Shown one piece after another: positions 27,247-34,926 of a stretch of 64,000 nucleotides of DNA (positions within the stretch are counted from its first letter, which is position 1; every line of letters starts with the position of its first letter). The notes beneath the pieces are model-generated. The model made no database searches. It saw only the letters and a program-made list of their open reading frames with translations, and was not told the origin of the DNA. This stretch comes from Chloroflexota bacterium (GTDB lineage Bacteria > Chloroflexota > Dehalococcoidia > Lucifugimonadales > Lucifugimonadaceae), in NCBI GenBank assembly GCA_002730555.1, contig PCAM01000002.1:84768-148767 (forward strand). Reading direction: 5' to 3'. A program made the translations under genes and the position numbers.

Positions 27247-28587
27247 TTGTTCGAGTCACTATCAGACAAACTAAACGGCGCCTTTGCCAGGATGACCGGC
27301 AAGGGAAGGCTGTCCGAGAAGGACATCGACAAGGCGCTTCGTGAGGTTCGACTCGCGCTCCTCGAAGCGGACGTCGATTTCAAGGTGACCCGCACCTTCG
27401 TCCGCGTGGTCAAAGAGCGCGCGTCTGACGAGAATCTGTTCGCTTCGCTGACGCCGGGGCAGTCGGTCGTGCGGATCGTCAACGAAGAACTGGTCAATAT
27501 CCTTGGCGGCGATACCGAGGGGCTGAGCCGGGGCGAGAACCCGCCGACGGTCATCATGGTCGTCGGGCTCCAGGGGGTCGGAAAGACGACCTCCGCAGCC
27601 AAGCTGGCGCGCTGGCTGGGCGAGAACGATGAGTCGGTCGCCATAGCGGCCTGCGACCTGCGGCGGCCGGCGGCGATCGAACAGCTTGTGACGCTGGGGG
27701 ACGAACTCGGCGTGCAGGTGTACCGGGAAGATCCTCAGGAATCGACCCCGCTGAAGGTGGCAAAGAACGCCGTCAAAGAGGCGGGGCGCAACAACATCCA
27801 CTACCTGATCCTGGACACCAGCGGACGGATCGCCATCGACGATGAGTTGATGCACGAGCTGGAGGAGATCCGGGACGCCGTGAACCCGGTTGAGACCCTT
27901 CTGGTGGTGGACGCCATGACGGGGCAGGACGCGGTGCGCTCCGGGACCGAGTTCCAGGAACGGATCGGGCTGTCCGGCATCATCATGACGAAGATGGACG
28001 GCGACGCACGCGGTGGCGCGGCGCTGTCGATGCGGTCCGTCACGGGCGTGCCGATCAAGTTCATCGGTGTGAGCGAGCGCCTGAACGGCCTCGAACAGTA
28101 TCACCCGGACCGGATGGCGTCACGAATCCTGGGCATGGGCGATGTCCAGACGCTCATAGAGAAGGCGGAGGAGCAGTTCGATACGGAGCAGGCCGCCGTG
28201 CTCGAGCAGAAGATGCGCTCGCAGGGGTTCGACCTGAACGACATGCTCCAGCAGTTGCAGACCTTCAAGAAGATGGGCGGCATGGCGAGCGTCTTGGGCA
28301 TGATCCCGGGCATGGGGTCGGTCAAGGGACGGATGGACCCCAAAAATATGGACGAGGGCCGGATCACAAAGGTGGAAGCGATGATCCACTCGATGACGCC
28401 GGGCGAACGGGCCAACCCGAAGTTGATCAACGGCTCCCGTAGGAAGCGCATCGCAGACGGCTCCGGCACGACCGCATCGGACGTCAACCAGTTGTTGGGG
28501 CAGTTTCGGCAGATGCAGAAGATGATGAAGAAGATTTCGTCCGGCAAGGGTCGCCGCGCCGTGATGAGCATGCTGGAAGGCCGGTAA
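27247..28587 (+). CDS. ffh: Signal recognition particle protein Ffh (SRP54)
   Basis: GTPase of the signal recognition particle, targeting nascent membrane proteins to the translocon (446 aa). The start TTG at 27247 gives MFESLSDKLNGAF, the conserved Ffh N-terminus. The N domain is followed by the G domain: GLQGVGKTTSAAKLA (G1), DLRRPAAIEQL, LDTSGR (G3, usually DTAGR), TKMDGDARGGAAL (G4) and FIGVSERLNGLEQY. The M domain has GMIPGMGS and the RNA-binding SRRKRIADGSG. It is followed at 35 bp by NIPSNAP genes on the same strand. Confidence 0.96.
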   Translation: MFESLSDKLNGAFARMTGKGRLSEKDIDKALREVRLALLEADVDFKVTRTFVRVVKERASDENLFASLTPGQSVVRIVNEELVNILGGDTEGLSRGENPPTVIMVVGLQGVGKTTSAAKLARWLGENDESVAIAACDLRRPAAIEQLVTLGDELGVQVYREDPQESTPLKVAKNAVKEAGRNNIHYLILDTSGRIAIDDELMHELEEIRDAVNPVETLLVVDAMTGQDAVRSGTEFQERIGLSGIIMTKMDGDARGGAALSMRSVTGVPIKFIGVSERLNGLEQYHPDRMASRILGMGDVQTLIEKAEEQFDTEQAAVLEQKMRSQGFDLNDMLQQLQTFKKMGGMASVLGMIPGMGSVKGRMDPKNMDEGRITKVEAMIHSMTPGERANPKLINGSRRKRIADGSGTTASDVNQLLGQFRQMQKMMKKISSGKGRRAVMSMLEGR

Positions 28588-28621
28588 AGGTTTTTGAATC
28601 TGGGGTCGTGAGGACGGATCG

Positions 28622-28924
28622 ATGATCGCCCAGTTACGCGTCTACACGATCAACCTCGGGCAGATGGACGCGTGGCTCAAGATTTTTCACGCCGAGGCAA
28701 TGCCCCTGATCCGCAAGCACGGGATGGACGTCGACGGGATGTGGACCGACCTGCCACGGGAGCGCTTTATCTGGTTCCGTACGTACCAGGATGAGGCGGA
28801 CATGGAGCGCCGGGACGCTGCTTTTTACGGCGATCCAGAGTGGCTCGAACTCATGGACCGAATCCGGGCGCACGAGGCGCATCGGGAGATCACCATCGTG
28901 AGGCAGGTTTCAATCCTCTCCTGA
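28622..28924 (+). CDS. NIPSNAP-domain protein, copy 1
   Basis: Single NIPSNAP-type ferredoxin-like fold domain (100 aa): IAQLRVYTINLGQMDAWL at the start, then ERFIWFRTYQDEADMERRD and a C-terminal strand HREITIVRQ. Family members form small dimeric alpha/beta barrels with varied or unknown activity. It starts 34 bp after ffh with GAGGA upstream, so it is probably read from the ffh transcript. It is the first of four such domains in a row. Confidence 0.85.
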   Translation: MIAQLRVYTINLGQMDAWLKIFHAEAMPLIRKHGMDVDGMWTDLPRERFIWFRTYQDEADMERRDAAFYGDPEWLELMDRIRAHEAHREITIVRQVSILS

Positions 28925-29055
28925 AGGCGCGCGCTGGACGATGTCGGTGGGTGCCAATATGCTGCGGGCAATGAACAGGATCTTTCGCTGCTCTTTTTAC
29001 GCACTCAAACCGACCGTCCCCTATCGACCTCAATCCCTGCCGGAGACCTTCAATA

Positions 29056-29346
29056 TTGATATCACAACTCCGTATCTACACTATCAATCGAGGTCAGATG
29101 GACTCATGGCTGAAGGTCTTCAATGAGGATCTGAGGCCGCTGCTGGCCGAGCACGGGATACAGGTCGATGGCACCTGGGTCGATACCGAAAACGAGCGCT
29201 TCATCTGGGTCCGGTCGTTCACCGACCAGGCAGATTTGGAACGGAAAGAAGCCTCGTTTTACGGCTCGGAGAAGTGGCTGTCCGGCGTTGACTTTGTGCG
29301 GGGCCACCTGGCTCACCGAGACATCACCGTAATCAGCTCCACATAG
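29056..29346 (+). CDS. NIPSNAP-domain protein, copy 2
   Basis: Second single-domain NIPSNAP protein (96 aa). The TTG at 29056 is chosen because it aligns ISQLRIYTINRGQMDSWL with copy 1 and has GGAGA about 10 bp upstream; the next ATG would cut off the first strand. The second half (ERFIWVRSFTDQADLERKE, then HLAHRDITVISS) matches copy 1 closely. The 131-bp spacer from copy 1 shows no gene. Confidence 0.82.
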   Translation: MISQLRIYTINRGQMDSWLKVFNEDLRPLLAEHGIQVDGTWVDTENERFIWVRSFTDQADLERKEASFYGSEKWLSGVDFVRGHLAHRDITVISST

Positions 29347-29390
29347 ACGCGACCCAAAAAAGGTGAATCGCTTGATAGGGAGGGAACGGG

Positions 29391-30038
29391 ATGCTGTCTG
29401 AACTCCGGATTGTCACCATCAACAAGGGCCAGATGGGCAACTGGCTTGACCTGTTCTGCGACCGGCTGGCGCCGCTGGCGCGCCGGCTCGATATTCGGAT
29501 CACCGGCGCGTGGACGGATGTGGATGGTGAGCGTTTCGTCCAGATCAGGTCGTTCGAGGACGACAAAGACATGGCGGCGAGACGCGCCCGTTTCACCGGT
29601 CATTCGGAGTGGCGCGCGGTGGAGTCGCGCGTGCTGGATCTCACCGCAGCGCAGGACATCGTGAAGCTTCAACCGATTTGGCATTTTGACGACTGGGACG
29701 GCAATCACGGCCTGCTCGACATGGACCGCTCCCCACTCGCCCAGCTCCGCATCTACACGGTCAACAAGGGCATGATGCCCGTCTGGAAAGACCTGTACAA
29801 GCGCTACGAGGTACCCGGCCACCAGACCGCCGGCATCCCCCTGGAATGGCTCTCACACGACCTCGAAGAAGAGCGGTTTTGCTGGATCAGATCGTTCGAG
29901 AACAAGTGGGACATGGAGAAAAGGCAGGACCACTTCCACGAAGGCCTGGACTGGCAGGCGGTAAAGGACCGGGTGCCGACCCTGATCGCCCACTCCGAAG
30001 TGATGCTGATGAACCCCGTGCAGTTAGAGGCGGGTTAG
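29391..30038 (+). CDS. Tandem (two-domain) NIPSNAP protein
   Basis: Two NIPSNAP domains in one chain (215 aa). Domain 1 (about 1-95) has SELRIVTINKGQMGNWL and ERFVQIRSFEDDKDM; domain 2 (about 115-213) has AQLRIYTVNKGMMPVW and ERFCWIRSFENKWDMEKR. A GGAGG precedes the ATG at 29391. The paired domains mirror the dimer expected for the single-domain neighbours, so this looks like a fused duplication. No catalytic residue can be named. Confidence 0.85.
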   Translation: MLSELRIVTINKGQMGNWLDLFCDRLAPLARRLDIRITGAWTDVDGERFVQIRSFEDDKDMAARRARFTGHSEWRAVESRVLDLTAAQDIVKLQPIWHFDDWDGNHGLLDMDRSPLAQLRIYTVNKGMMPVWKDLYKRYEVPGHQTAGIPLEWLSHDLEEERFCWIRSFENKWDMEKRQDHFHEGLDWQAVKDRVPTLIAHSEVMLMNPVQLEAG

Positions 30039-30065
30039 AGGGCGCAGAGTCTCCGCGCCCTGCCG

Positions 30066-30560
30066 CTACTGGACGCCGCGCGGTGGTTTCACGCGTTGGA
30101 TGGCGTAGTAGGAGCCGATGATGAGGCCGATCAAGGTTCCCAGCGGCTCGAACGGTGTCACGATGATGAACGCGAGCAATGTAGCGAGACCGGCAATCCA
30201 TTGCAGCGGACGACTTTGCTTGTACCCGCTGGCACGGTGAACTACCTCTCCGATGAGCCACCCCGCCCCACCGACCGCCACAACCCCACCCAGAGACAGG
30301 TTGAAAACGCCCAGAATGAAACCTGAGGCGATTCCCACGACTATCGCCGTGCCGAACCCGGCGGCGGCGGCTTTGCCCAACTCCCCGGAGCTGGCCTCGA
30401 ACATCGGAAGCGTTCGGATCTGGGCGCAGTCCGGACAGCGTGAGCCGACCTCTGTATGTATCAGACAGTTGGGGCAGATCAACTCTTCGCATCTGCCGCA
30501 ACGCAGGTTGGTCTCCGTCTCTGGATCGCGCGGGCAGTAAGCAGCATTCATCTCGGCCAT
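30066..30560 (-). CDS. Zinc-ribbon/B-box-like membrane protein
   Basis: Unnamed membrane protein (164 aa). The N-terminal 50 residues hold cysteines and a histidine in a B-box or zinc-ribbon arrangement (C9, C21, C24, C29, C32, H35, C42, C45; e.g. CGRCEELICPNCLIH and CPDCA). This is followed by about four hydrophobic, glycine-rich helices (residues ~66-155). Such cytoplasmic metal-binding heads occur on several uncharacterised membrane proteins and some rhomboid-like proteins; no protease motif is present here. It is convergent with the NIPSNAP genes. Confidence 0.75.
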   Translation of the reverse strand: MAEMNAAYCPRDPETETNLRCGRCEELICPNCLIHTEVGSRCPDCAQIRTLPMFEASSGELGKAAAAGFGTAIVVGIASGFILGVFNLSLGGVVAVGGAGWLIGEVVHRASGYKQSRPLQWIAGLATLLAFIIVTPFEPLGTLIGLIIGSYYAIQRVKPPRGVQ

Positions 30561-30597
30561 AAGTAGCGCACGTCGCCCGGTGTAGTTACCCGTGGCG

Positions 30598-31299
30598 TTA
30601 CCTGCCAGCGTCTCCTCTCAGCCAGGCTTCCCGGTCTTTTATATCTCTATCGTAGATCAGCCGATTCCAGTAAATATGAAGGTGGCTCATCTCCCGTGAT
30701 TCATCAGGCAATCGTCGCTCCCCCGGATTAGATGCTACCCGTTTGATTCCGGATATCACCGCGAATAATGCGGCGTAAACGACGTATTCCCGGGGTAGTC
30801 CGAACCCGGCCACGATGAACGGCTGGAGCAGCAGGGCGGTCATCCATCCGACGGGTGAGTTACGGGTGATGGTCCAGTAGACCAACCCGATCCCGGCAAA
30901 TATGAACCATATGGGGGGCGCCATCGCGAACATGACGCCGCTTCCTGTGCCCAGCCCCCTGCCGCCGGAAAATCCAAGGAACACCGACCAATTGTGGCCC
31001 ATCAGCGCGGCGCATCCGGCCACGACCTCGACACCCTTGTCATAGTCCAGCAGGTACCCGGCGACGATCACCGGAAGCGGGCCTTTGACGAACACGTCAA
31101 ACGCCATCACGATCAGCCCGGGGGTGCGGCCGATCGCCTGGATGGCGTTTGCGCCGCCCACGTTGCCGCTGCCGAGCTGGCGGATGTCCGCGCCGCGCCT
31201 GAACCGGACGGCGAGGTAGGCCGTGGGGATGGCGCCGAATAAATACGCGCCGAGGGCCAAAGTTAACACGCCGGCCGCCGGCGCCCCCAGTATCTCCAC
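30598..31299 (-). CDS. plsY: Glycerol-3-phosphate acyltransferase PlsY
   Basis: Inner-membrane acyl-phosphate:glycerol-3-phosphate acyltransferase, first committed step of phospholipid synthesis. PlsY motifs: GAYLFGAIPTAYL with the first helix, motif 1 GSGNVGGANAIQAIG, motif 2 MGHNWSVFLGFSGGRGLGTG, and several hydrophobic helices. I take the GTG at 31299, one base after the PHP gene stop (233 aa); a GTG at 31332 would overlap that gene by 32 bp and add 11 residues. The hydrophilic C-terminal tail (~45 aa) is longer than usual. The enzyme needs acyl-phosphate from PlsX or FakA-type kinases. Confidence 0.9.
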   Translation of the reverse strand: MEILGAPAAGVLTLALGAYLFGAIPTAYLAVRFRRGADIRQLGSGNVGGANAIQAIGRTPGLIVMAFDVFVKGPLPVIVAGYLLDYDKGVEVVAGCAALMGHNWSVFLGFSGGRGLGTGSGVMFAMAPPIWFIFAGIGLVYWTITRNSPVGWMTALLLQPFIVAGFGLPREYVVYAALFAVISGIKRVASNPGERRLPDESREMSHLHIYWNRLIYDRDIKDREAWLRGDAGR

Positions 31300-31300
31300 G

Positions 31301-32272
31301 TCAGCCGGAGCTCGGGGCGGCGTGGCCCCCACCGGAAGACCTAGGAATCTCCGTGGCCCGGGACAGTGACGCCTTCCAACGGTCGGCGGCGGCGCGCAGG
31401 CTGTCGACGGCGCTTGTCGGAGGGCCGACCGTGTCCGGATCGCCCGGCACTATCTCCTCCGGCGTGCCCCAGGCGTGATAGTCGCTTCCGCCTATCGCTA
31501 TCAGCCCGCTCCTAGCGGCGCCTTCAAGCCGCCTCTCCCGGTCGCTGGTCCCGTATTTGGGAGCAAACACCTCAATCCCGTCCAATCCCTCATCCACAAG
31601 GAACCCCAGGACGCGCCGCAATCCCCTCACGGTCTGGGGGTGGGCCAGCGTGGCGGTCGCGCCGACCGAATGCAGAAAGCGAACACCGTCGGTCGGCGTG
31701 GGCTTCGGTCGCTTGACCCGTGCGAGTCCGTCGGTGCCCAAATAGCGCAGGAAGGCGTCCTGGGCGTTTTTGACGTATCCAGCCTCGGCCATTGCCCTGG
31801 CGATATGCGGCCTTCCGACGGCCCCATCCGCTATTTCCAGCACGCGCTCCCAGCTGAGATGAACTCCAAGCTCGCCAAGCCTTTTGACGGTGCCCCGAGC
31901 GGCCTCAACGCGGCCATCACGAAGTTCGGTCAGGTAGGCCTGCAATCCGGGCGCGTCCGTGTCTACGAAATGGCTGACCAGGTGGACCTCAGTGTCGCCG
32001 TCTTCCGTCCCGAGTTCGATCCCCGGGATGACGGTAAGTTCGGGATAGCGGACCGCCGCCGCCTGCGCCTCTGCGATCCCTTCCGTTGAGTCGTGATCGG
32101 TAACGGCAACGATCCTCAGCGAGGTTTGTCCTACCTGTTCTATCAACTCAGTGGGCGACAACTGGCCGTCGGACGCGGTCGTGTGCAGATGGAGATCGAC
32201 GAGCGGCGTGATCCCGCCCCCCGCGCCGTCCTCGTGTCCGTTTGTTCGTTGGTTAAGGTGGGACGAGCTCAA
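31301..32272 (-). CDS. PHP-domain phosphoesterase (YciV/RNase AM-like)
   Basis: Metal-dependent phosphoesterase of the PHP superfamily (323 aa). The N-terminal metal motif VDLHLHTTASDG, then VTDHDSTEGI, PGIELG, GRPHIARAM, LAHPQ and the C-terminal GGSDYHAWGTP supply the usual His/Asp ligands. The architecture matches 3',5'-nucleoside bisphosphate phosphatase/RNase AM. The start is the TTG at 32272. It is transcribed with plsY. The N-terminal ~20 residues and C-terminal ~40 are low-conservation extensions. Confidence 0.88.
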   Translation of the reverse strand: MSSSHLNQRTNGHEDGAGGGITPLVDLHLHTTASDGQLSPTELIEQVGQTSLRIVAVTDHDSTEGIAEAQAAAVRYPELTVIPGIELGTEDGDTEVHLVSHFVDTDAPGLQAYLTELRDGRVEAARGTVKRLGELGVHLSWERVLEIADGAVGRPHIARAMAEAGYVKNAQDAFLRYLGTDGLARVKRPKPTPTDGVRFLHSVGATATLAHPQTVRGLRRVLGFLVDEGLDGIEVFAPKYGTSDRERRLEGAARSGLIAIGGSDYHAWGTPEEIVPGDPDTVGPPTSAVDSLRAAADRWKASLSRATEIPRSSGGGHAAPSSG

Positions 32273-32401
32273 CGCATGGTCCGTATTCGTAGTTGCCTGA
32301 TGTTCCGCCGAACCGGCAGAGAGAACGGCAGTGACAGGATACAGGTGCCCCGGGAGATTAGCGCGGCTGTAACAGCGCCCTGGCCTTCGCTATCTGACGC
32401 G

Positions 32402-32434
32402 ACGCCGGGCCGCTCCGAAAGAGTGGCCCGGCGT
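32402..32434 (-). terminator. Strong GC hairpin downstream of rny
   Basis: A 10-bp perfect stem (acgccgggcc / ggcccggcgt) with a 13-base loop starts 15 bp after the rny stop codon. No T-run follows on either strand, so it may terminate weakly or stabilise the 3' end of the rny message. Confidence 0.5.
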
Positions 32435-32448
32435 TCATCTAGCTTCGA

Positions 32449-34008
32449 TCAGCGAGCTGTTTCGATCGATCTGGATTCCCTGATCACCACGATCTTGATC
32501 TGGCCCGGATAGGACAACGTGCTTTCGATCCTCTTCGTGATGTCTCGGGCGAGCACGGCGCAAGCGGCGTCGTCGACGATGTCCGGCTGCACCATCACCC
32601 GGACCTCACGTCCGGCCTGAATGGCAAAGCAGCGTTCCACACCCTCGAAGCCCCTCGCAGCGTCTTCAAGCTCCTGCATCCGCTGTATGTAGCGCTCCAA
32701 CGTGTCACGTCGAGCCCCAGGGCGCGCGGCGCTGATGGCGTCTGCCGCGGCCACGATGAAGGCCTCCGGTGTCGTCATCTCGGAGTCGTGATGCTGGCGT
32801 ATCGGCTCCGCAATCCGGTCCAGCACGTTGTACTTCAGGACCAGGTCTGCGCCGATCTCGGCGTGCGGGCCTTCCACCTCGTGGGTGAGGGCCTTGCCGA
32901 TGTCGTGCAGGAATCCCGCCACCTTGCAGCGTTCGACGTTTGCGCCGATCTCCGCCGCCATCATCCCCGCCAGCAGGGACACCTCTACGGAGTGCCTGAG
33001 CACGTTCTCGCCGTAGCTGTAGCGGAACTTCAACCGGCCCGCGATCTTGACGAGTTCAGGGTGCAGGCCCTTTACGTTGGCCTCAAACAGCGCCTCTTCG
33101 CCGGCCTTCTGGACGACCTCTTCGACCTCAAGGCGTGCCTTGGCGACCTGTTCCTCGACCCTTGCCGGGTGTATCCGGCCGTCCTGGATCAGAGTGCCCA
33201 GCGCTAGACGTGCGACCTCACGACGGATGGGGTCGAAGCACGAGATCGTGACCGCCTCCGGCGTTTCGTCGATTATCAAATCGACACCGGTCGCGGCCTC
33301 GATGGCGCGGATGTTTCGGCCTTCACGGCCGATCAATCGCCCCTTCATATCGTCGTTCGGAAGCGGAACCGAGGACACAGAGCTGTCCGACACGACGCTG
33401 GAAGCCAGTCGCTGAATGGATCCGGCAAGGATATTGCGAGCTAGTCCTTCTGAACGTTCCCGCGCCTCTACTTCCGCATCGCGATAGTGGCGCGCGAGAT
33501 CAAACTCGATCGCCTCTTCTGCGCGAGACATCAGCATCTGACGTGCGTCACTTGCTGACAGTCCGGAGATCTCTTCTAGCCGTTCAGTTTCCCGTTGGGA
33601 GATCTCTTCAAAGCGTGCCAGTTCTGTTTTCCGGAGCTCATCGAAGTCCGTACGTTCGGTATCAAACTGTTCCTGGAGTCGTTCCAGGCTTGTGTTTTTT
33701 TCGTCAAGTGCGCCGGAACGTTTATCCAGCGTCTCTTCACGCTGTTCAGCGCGTCGTTCAAGTCTTTGTATTTCCTGCCGTTCGGCTCGAATTCCCGCTT
33801 CAGCAGCGGTTCTGGTCCTTATTCCTTCTTCTTTGGCTTCGAGCAGTATTTCCTTGCTGCGTGCATCAGCCCGGCGAATCTGTTGTTCTGCCGCTGTCCG
33901 GGCGGCTTCTTGCCGCCGAGAGGTGAGTATGCTCCGCAGGTACATCAGTAATCCTGCGAGTGCGCCGACCAGTAGAGCCGTTATTACGGCAGTCAGGGCG
34001 AGGTCCAT
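32449..34008 (-). CDS. rny: Ribonuclease Y
   Basis: Membrane-anchored endoribonuclease that initiates mRNA decay (519 aa, usual length). An N-terminal transmembrane helix (AVITALLVGALAGLLMYL) is followed by a long coiled coil rich in Arg/Glu (~30-180), a KH RNA-binding domain (GRLIGREGRNIRAIE), and an HD metal-dependent catalytic domain (GFLHDIGKALTHE, and the second His region RQHHDSEM). A strong GAGGAGG lies just upstream of the ATG at 34008. It is divergent from the PH-like membrane protein gene. Confidence 0.96.
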   Translation of the reverse strand: MDLALTAVITALLVGALAGLLMYLRSILTSRRQEAARTAAEQQIRRADARSKEILLEAKEEGIRTRTAAEAGIRAERQEIQRLERRAEQREETLDKRSGALDEKNTSLERLQEQFDTERTDFDELRKTELARFEEISQRETERLEEISGLSASDARQMLMSRAEEAIEFDLARHYRDAEVEARERSEGLARNILAGSIQRLASSVVSDSSVSSVPLPNDDMKGRLIGREGRNIRAIEAATGVDLIIDETPEAVTISCFDPIRREVARLALGTLIQDGRIHPARVEEQVAKARLEVEEVVQKAGEEALFEANVKGLHPELVKIAGRLKFRYSYGENVLRHSVEVSLLAGMMAAEIGANVERCKVAGFLHDIGKALTHEVEGPHAEIGADLVLKYNVLDRIAEPIRQHHDSEMTTPEAFIVAAADAISAARPGARRDTLERYIQRMQELEDAARGFEGVERCFAIQAGREVRVMVQPDIVDDAACAVLARDITKRIESTLSYPGQIKIVVIRESRSIETAR

Positions 34009-34250
34009 GAGTACCTCCTCGACCGTCCTGCCTGGGGTTGACGGGCCGTTTTTTGAGGTAGGCCCGCCGACAATTCCAGTACGGTCATACTAGGGTGGGC
34101 CCAATAGGCAGTCAACACGGCACACGATTCCGGTCAACGCTCGTGCATCTATTTGACGGCGTTGTAGACGCACAACTCAACGGGAGGCCGGTTCTCTGAT
34201 TCCGTTCTGGAGATGTCTTTGATAAACCGCCGGAGGGGGTTCGCGTTCTG

Positions 34251-34766
34251 ATGGACGATAGCTCGACTACATTCGAAGAAGTACTGGAGGCGCCGGGGTG
34301 GCTGCGTTGGGTGCTGCTGGCGGCGCTGGTGCTGATCATGTCTTCGATCGGATTACGGGTCGGCGCCGGGACGGTAGGTGGCGGCGAGGGAAACTTGGCC
34401 TGGATAGCGGCGCTGGTGTCCGCGGTCGCATTCCTGTTCGCGTATCTGAACTTCCTTTCGCTCAAGGTCACCGTTTCGGACGGCGAGTTCACGTTTGCAT
34501 ACGGGATGGTGCGGCACCGGGTTGCGATCGATCAGATCGAGTCGATCGAGGTGAACAGGTATCGCTGGGCACGCTACGGCGGGTGGGGTTACAGCCGTGG
34601 GCCGCTAGGCCGCAAGGCATGGAGCATGCCGGGTGTGCCGGCGGGCGTCATGGTGGTGCTGCAGGAGTCCAGAAAGCGACGCGAGTTTTTTGTGTCGTCT
34701 GCCGAGCCGGAGCGGCTGGAGGCGGCGATACGTGCGGGGATGGTTATGGACGAGGTGGACGGGTAG
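34251..34766 (+). CDS. Small membrane protein with PH-like domain
   Basis: Unrecognised by name, 171 aa. Two transmembrane helices (about residues 18-38 and 48-68) are followed by a cytosolic PH-like domain: LKVTVSDGEFTFAYGMV, VAIDQIESIEVNRYRW, YGGWGYSRGPLGRKAWS, VMVVLQESRKRREFFVSS and PERLEAAIRAGM. The order resembles bacterial PH-domain proteins with the W/Y-G-G/G-R-K-A segment. It may be a lipid- or membrane-sensing protein, but function is unknown. The ATG at 34251 follows GGAGG at a wide spacing. Confidence 0.75.
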   Translation: MDDSSTTFEEVLEAPGWLRWVLLAALVLIMSSIGLRVGAGTVGGGEGNLAWIAALVSAVAFLFAYLNFLSLKVTVSDGEFTFAYGMVRHRVAIDQIESIEVNRYRWARYGGWGYSRGPLGRKAWSMPGVPAGVMVVLQESRKRREFFVSSAEPERLEAAIRAGMVMDEVDG

Positions 34767-34926
34767 GGGCGACGCTTGCCCCGTCCGGTGGTCGTATTGC
34801 CATACCCCCTGCGGTCGCGGACGGGTTCACGTGGTCGTGCGATGCGCCATTCCCGAGTCGTCGGGAGTGACAGGCGTTGGAGCACGAGGGGGCGAGGCAA
34901 GCGCCGCCCCTACGGAGTTATTTCCC
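34763..34926. repeat. Dispersed repeat, family B, composite copy
   Basis: Two partial elements flank a short spacer: gtaggggcgacgcttgcccc with ggtcgtattgccatacccc (34763-34812), and gggcgaggcaagcgccgccc with ctacggagttatttcc (34887-34926). The inner halves (gcgacgcttgccc / ggcaagcgccgccc) are near inverted copies, so the block can fold as a long hairpin. The right part overlaps the last codons and stop of the M81 peptidase gene. Confidence 0.65.
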
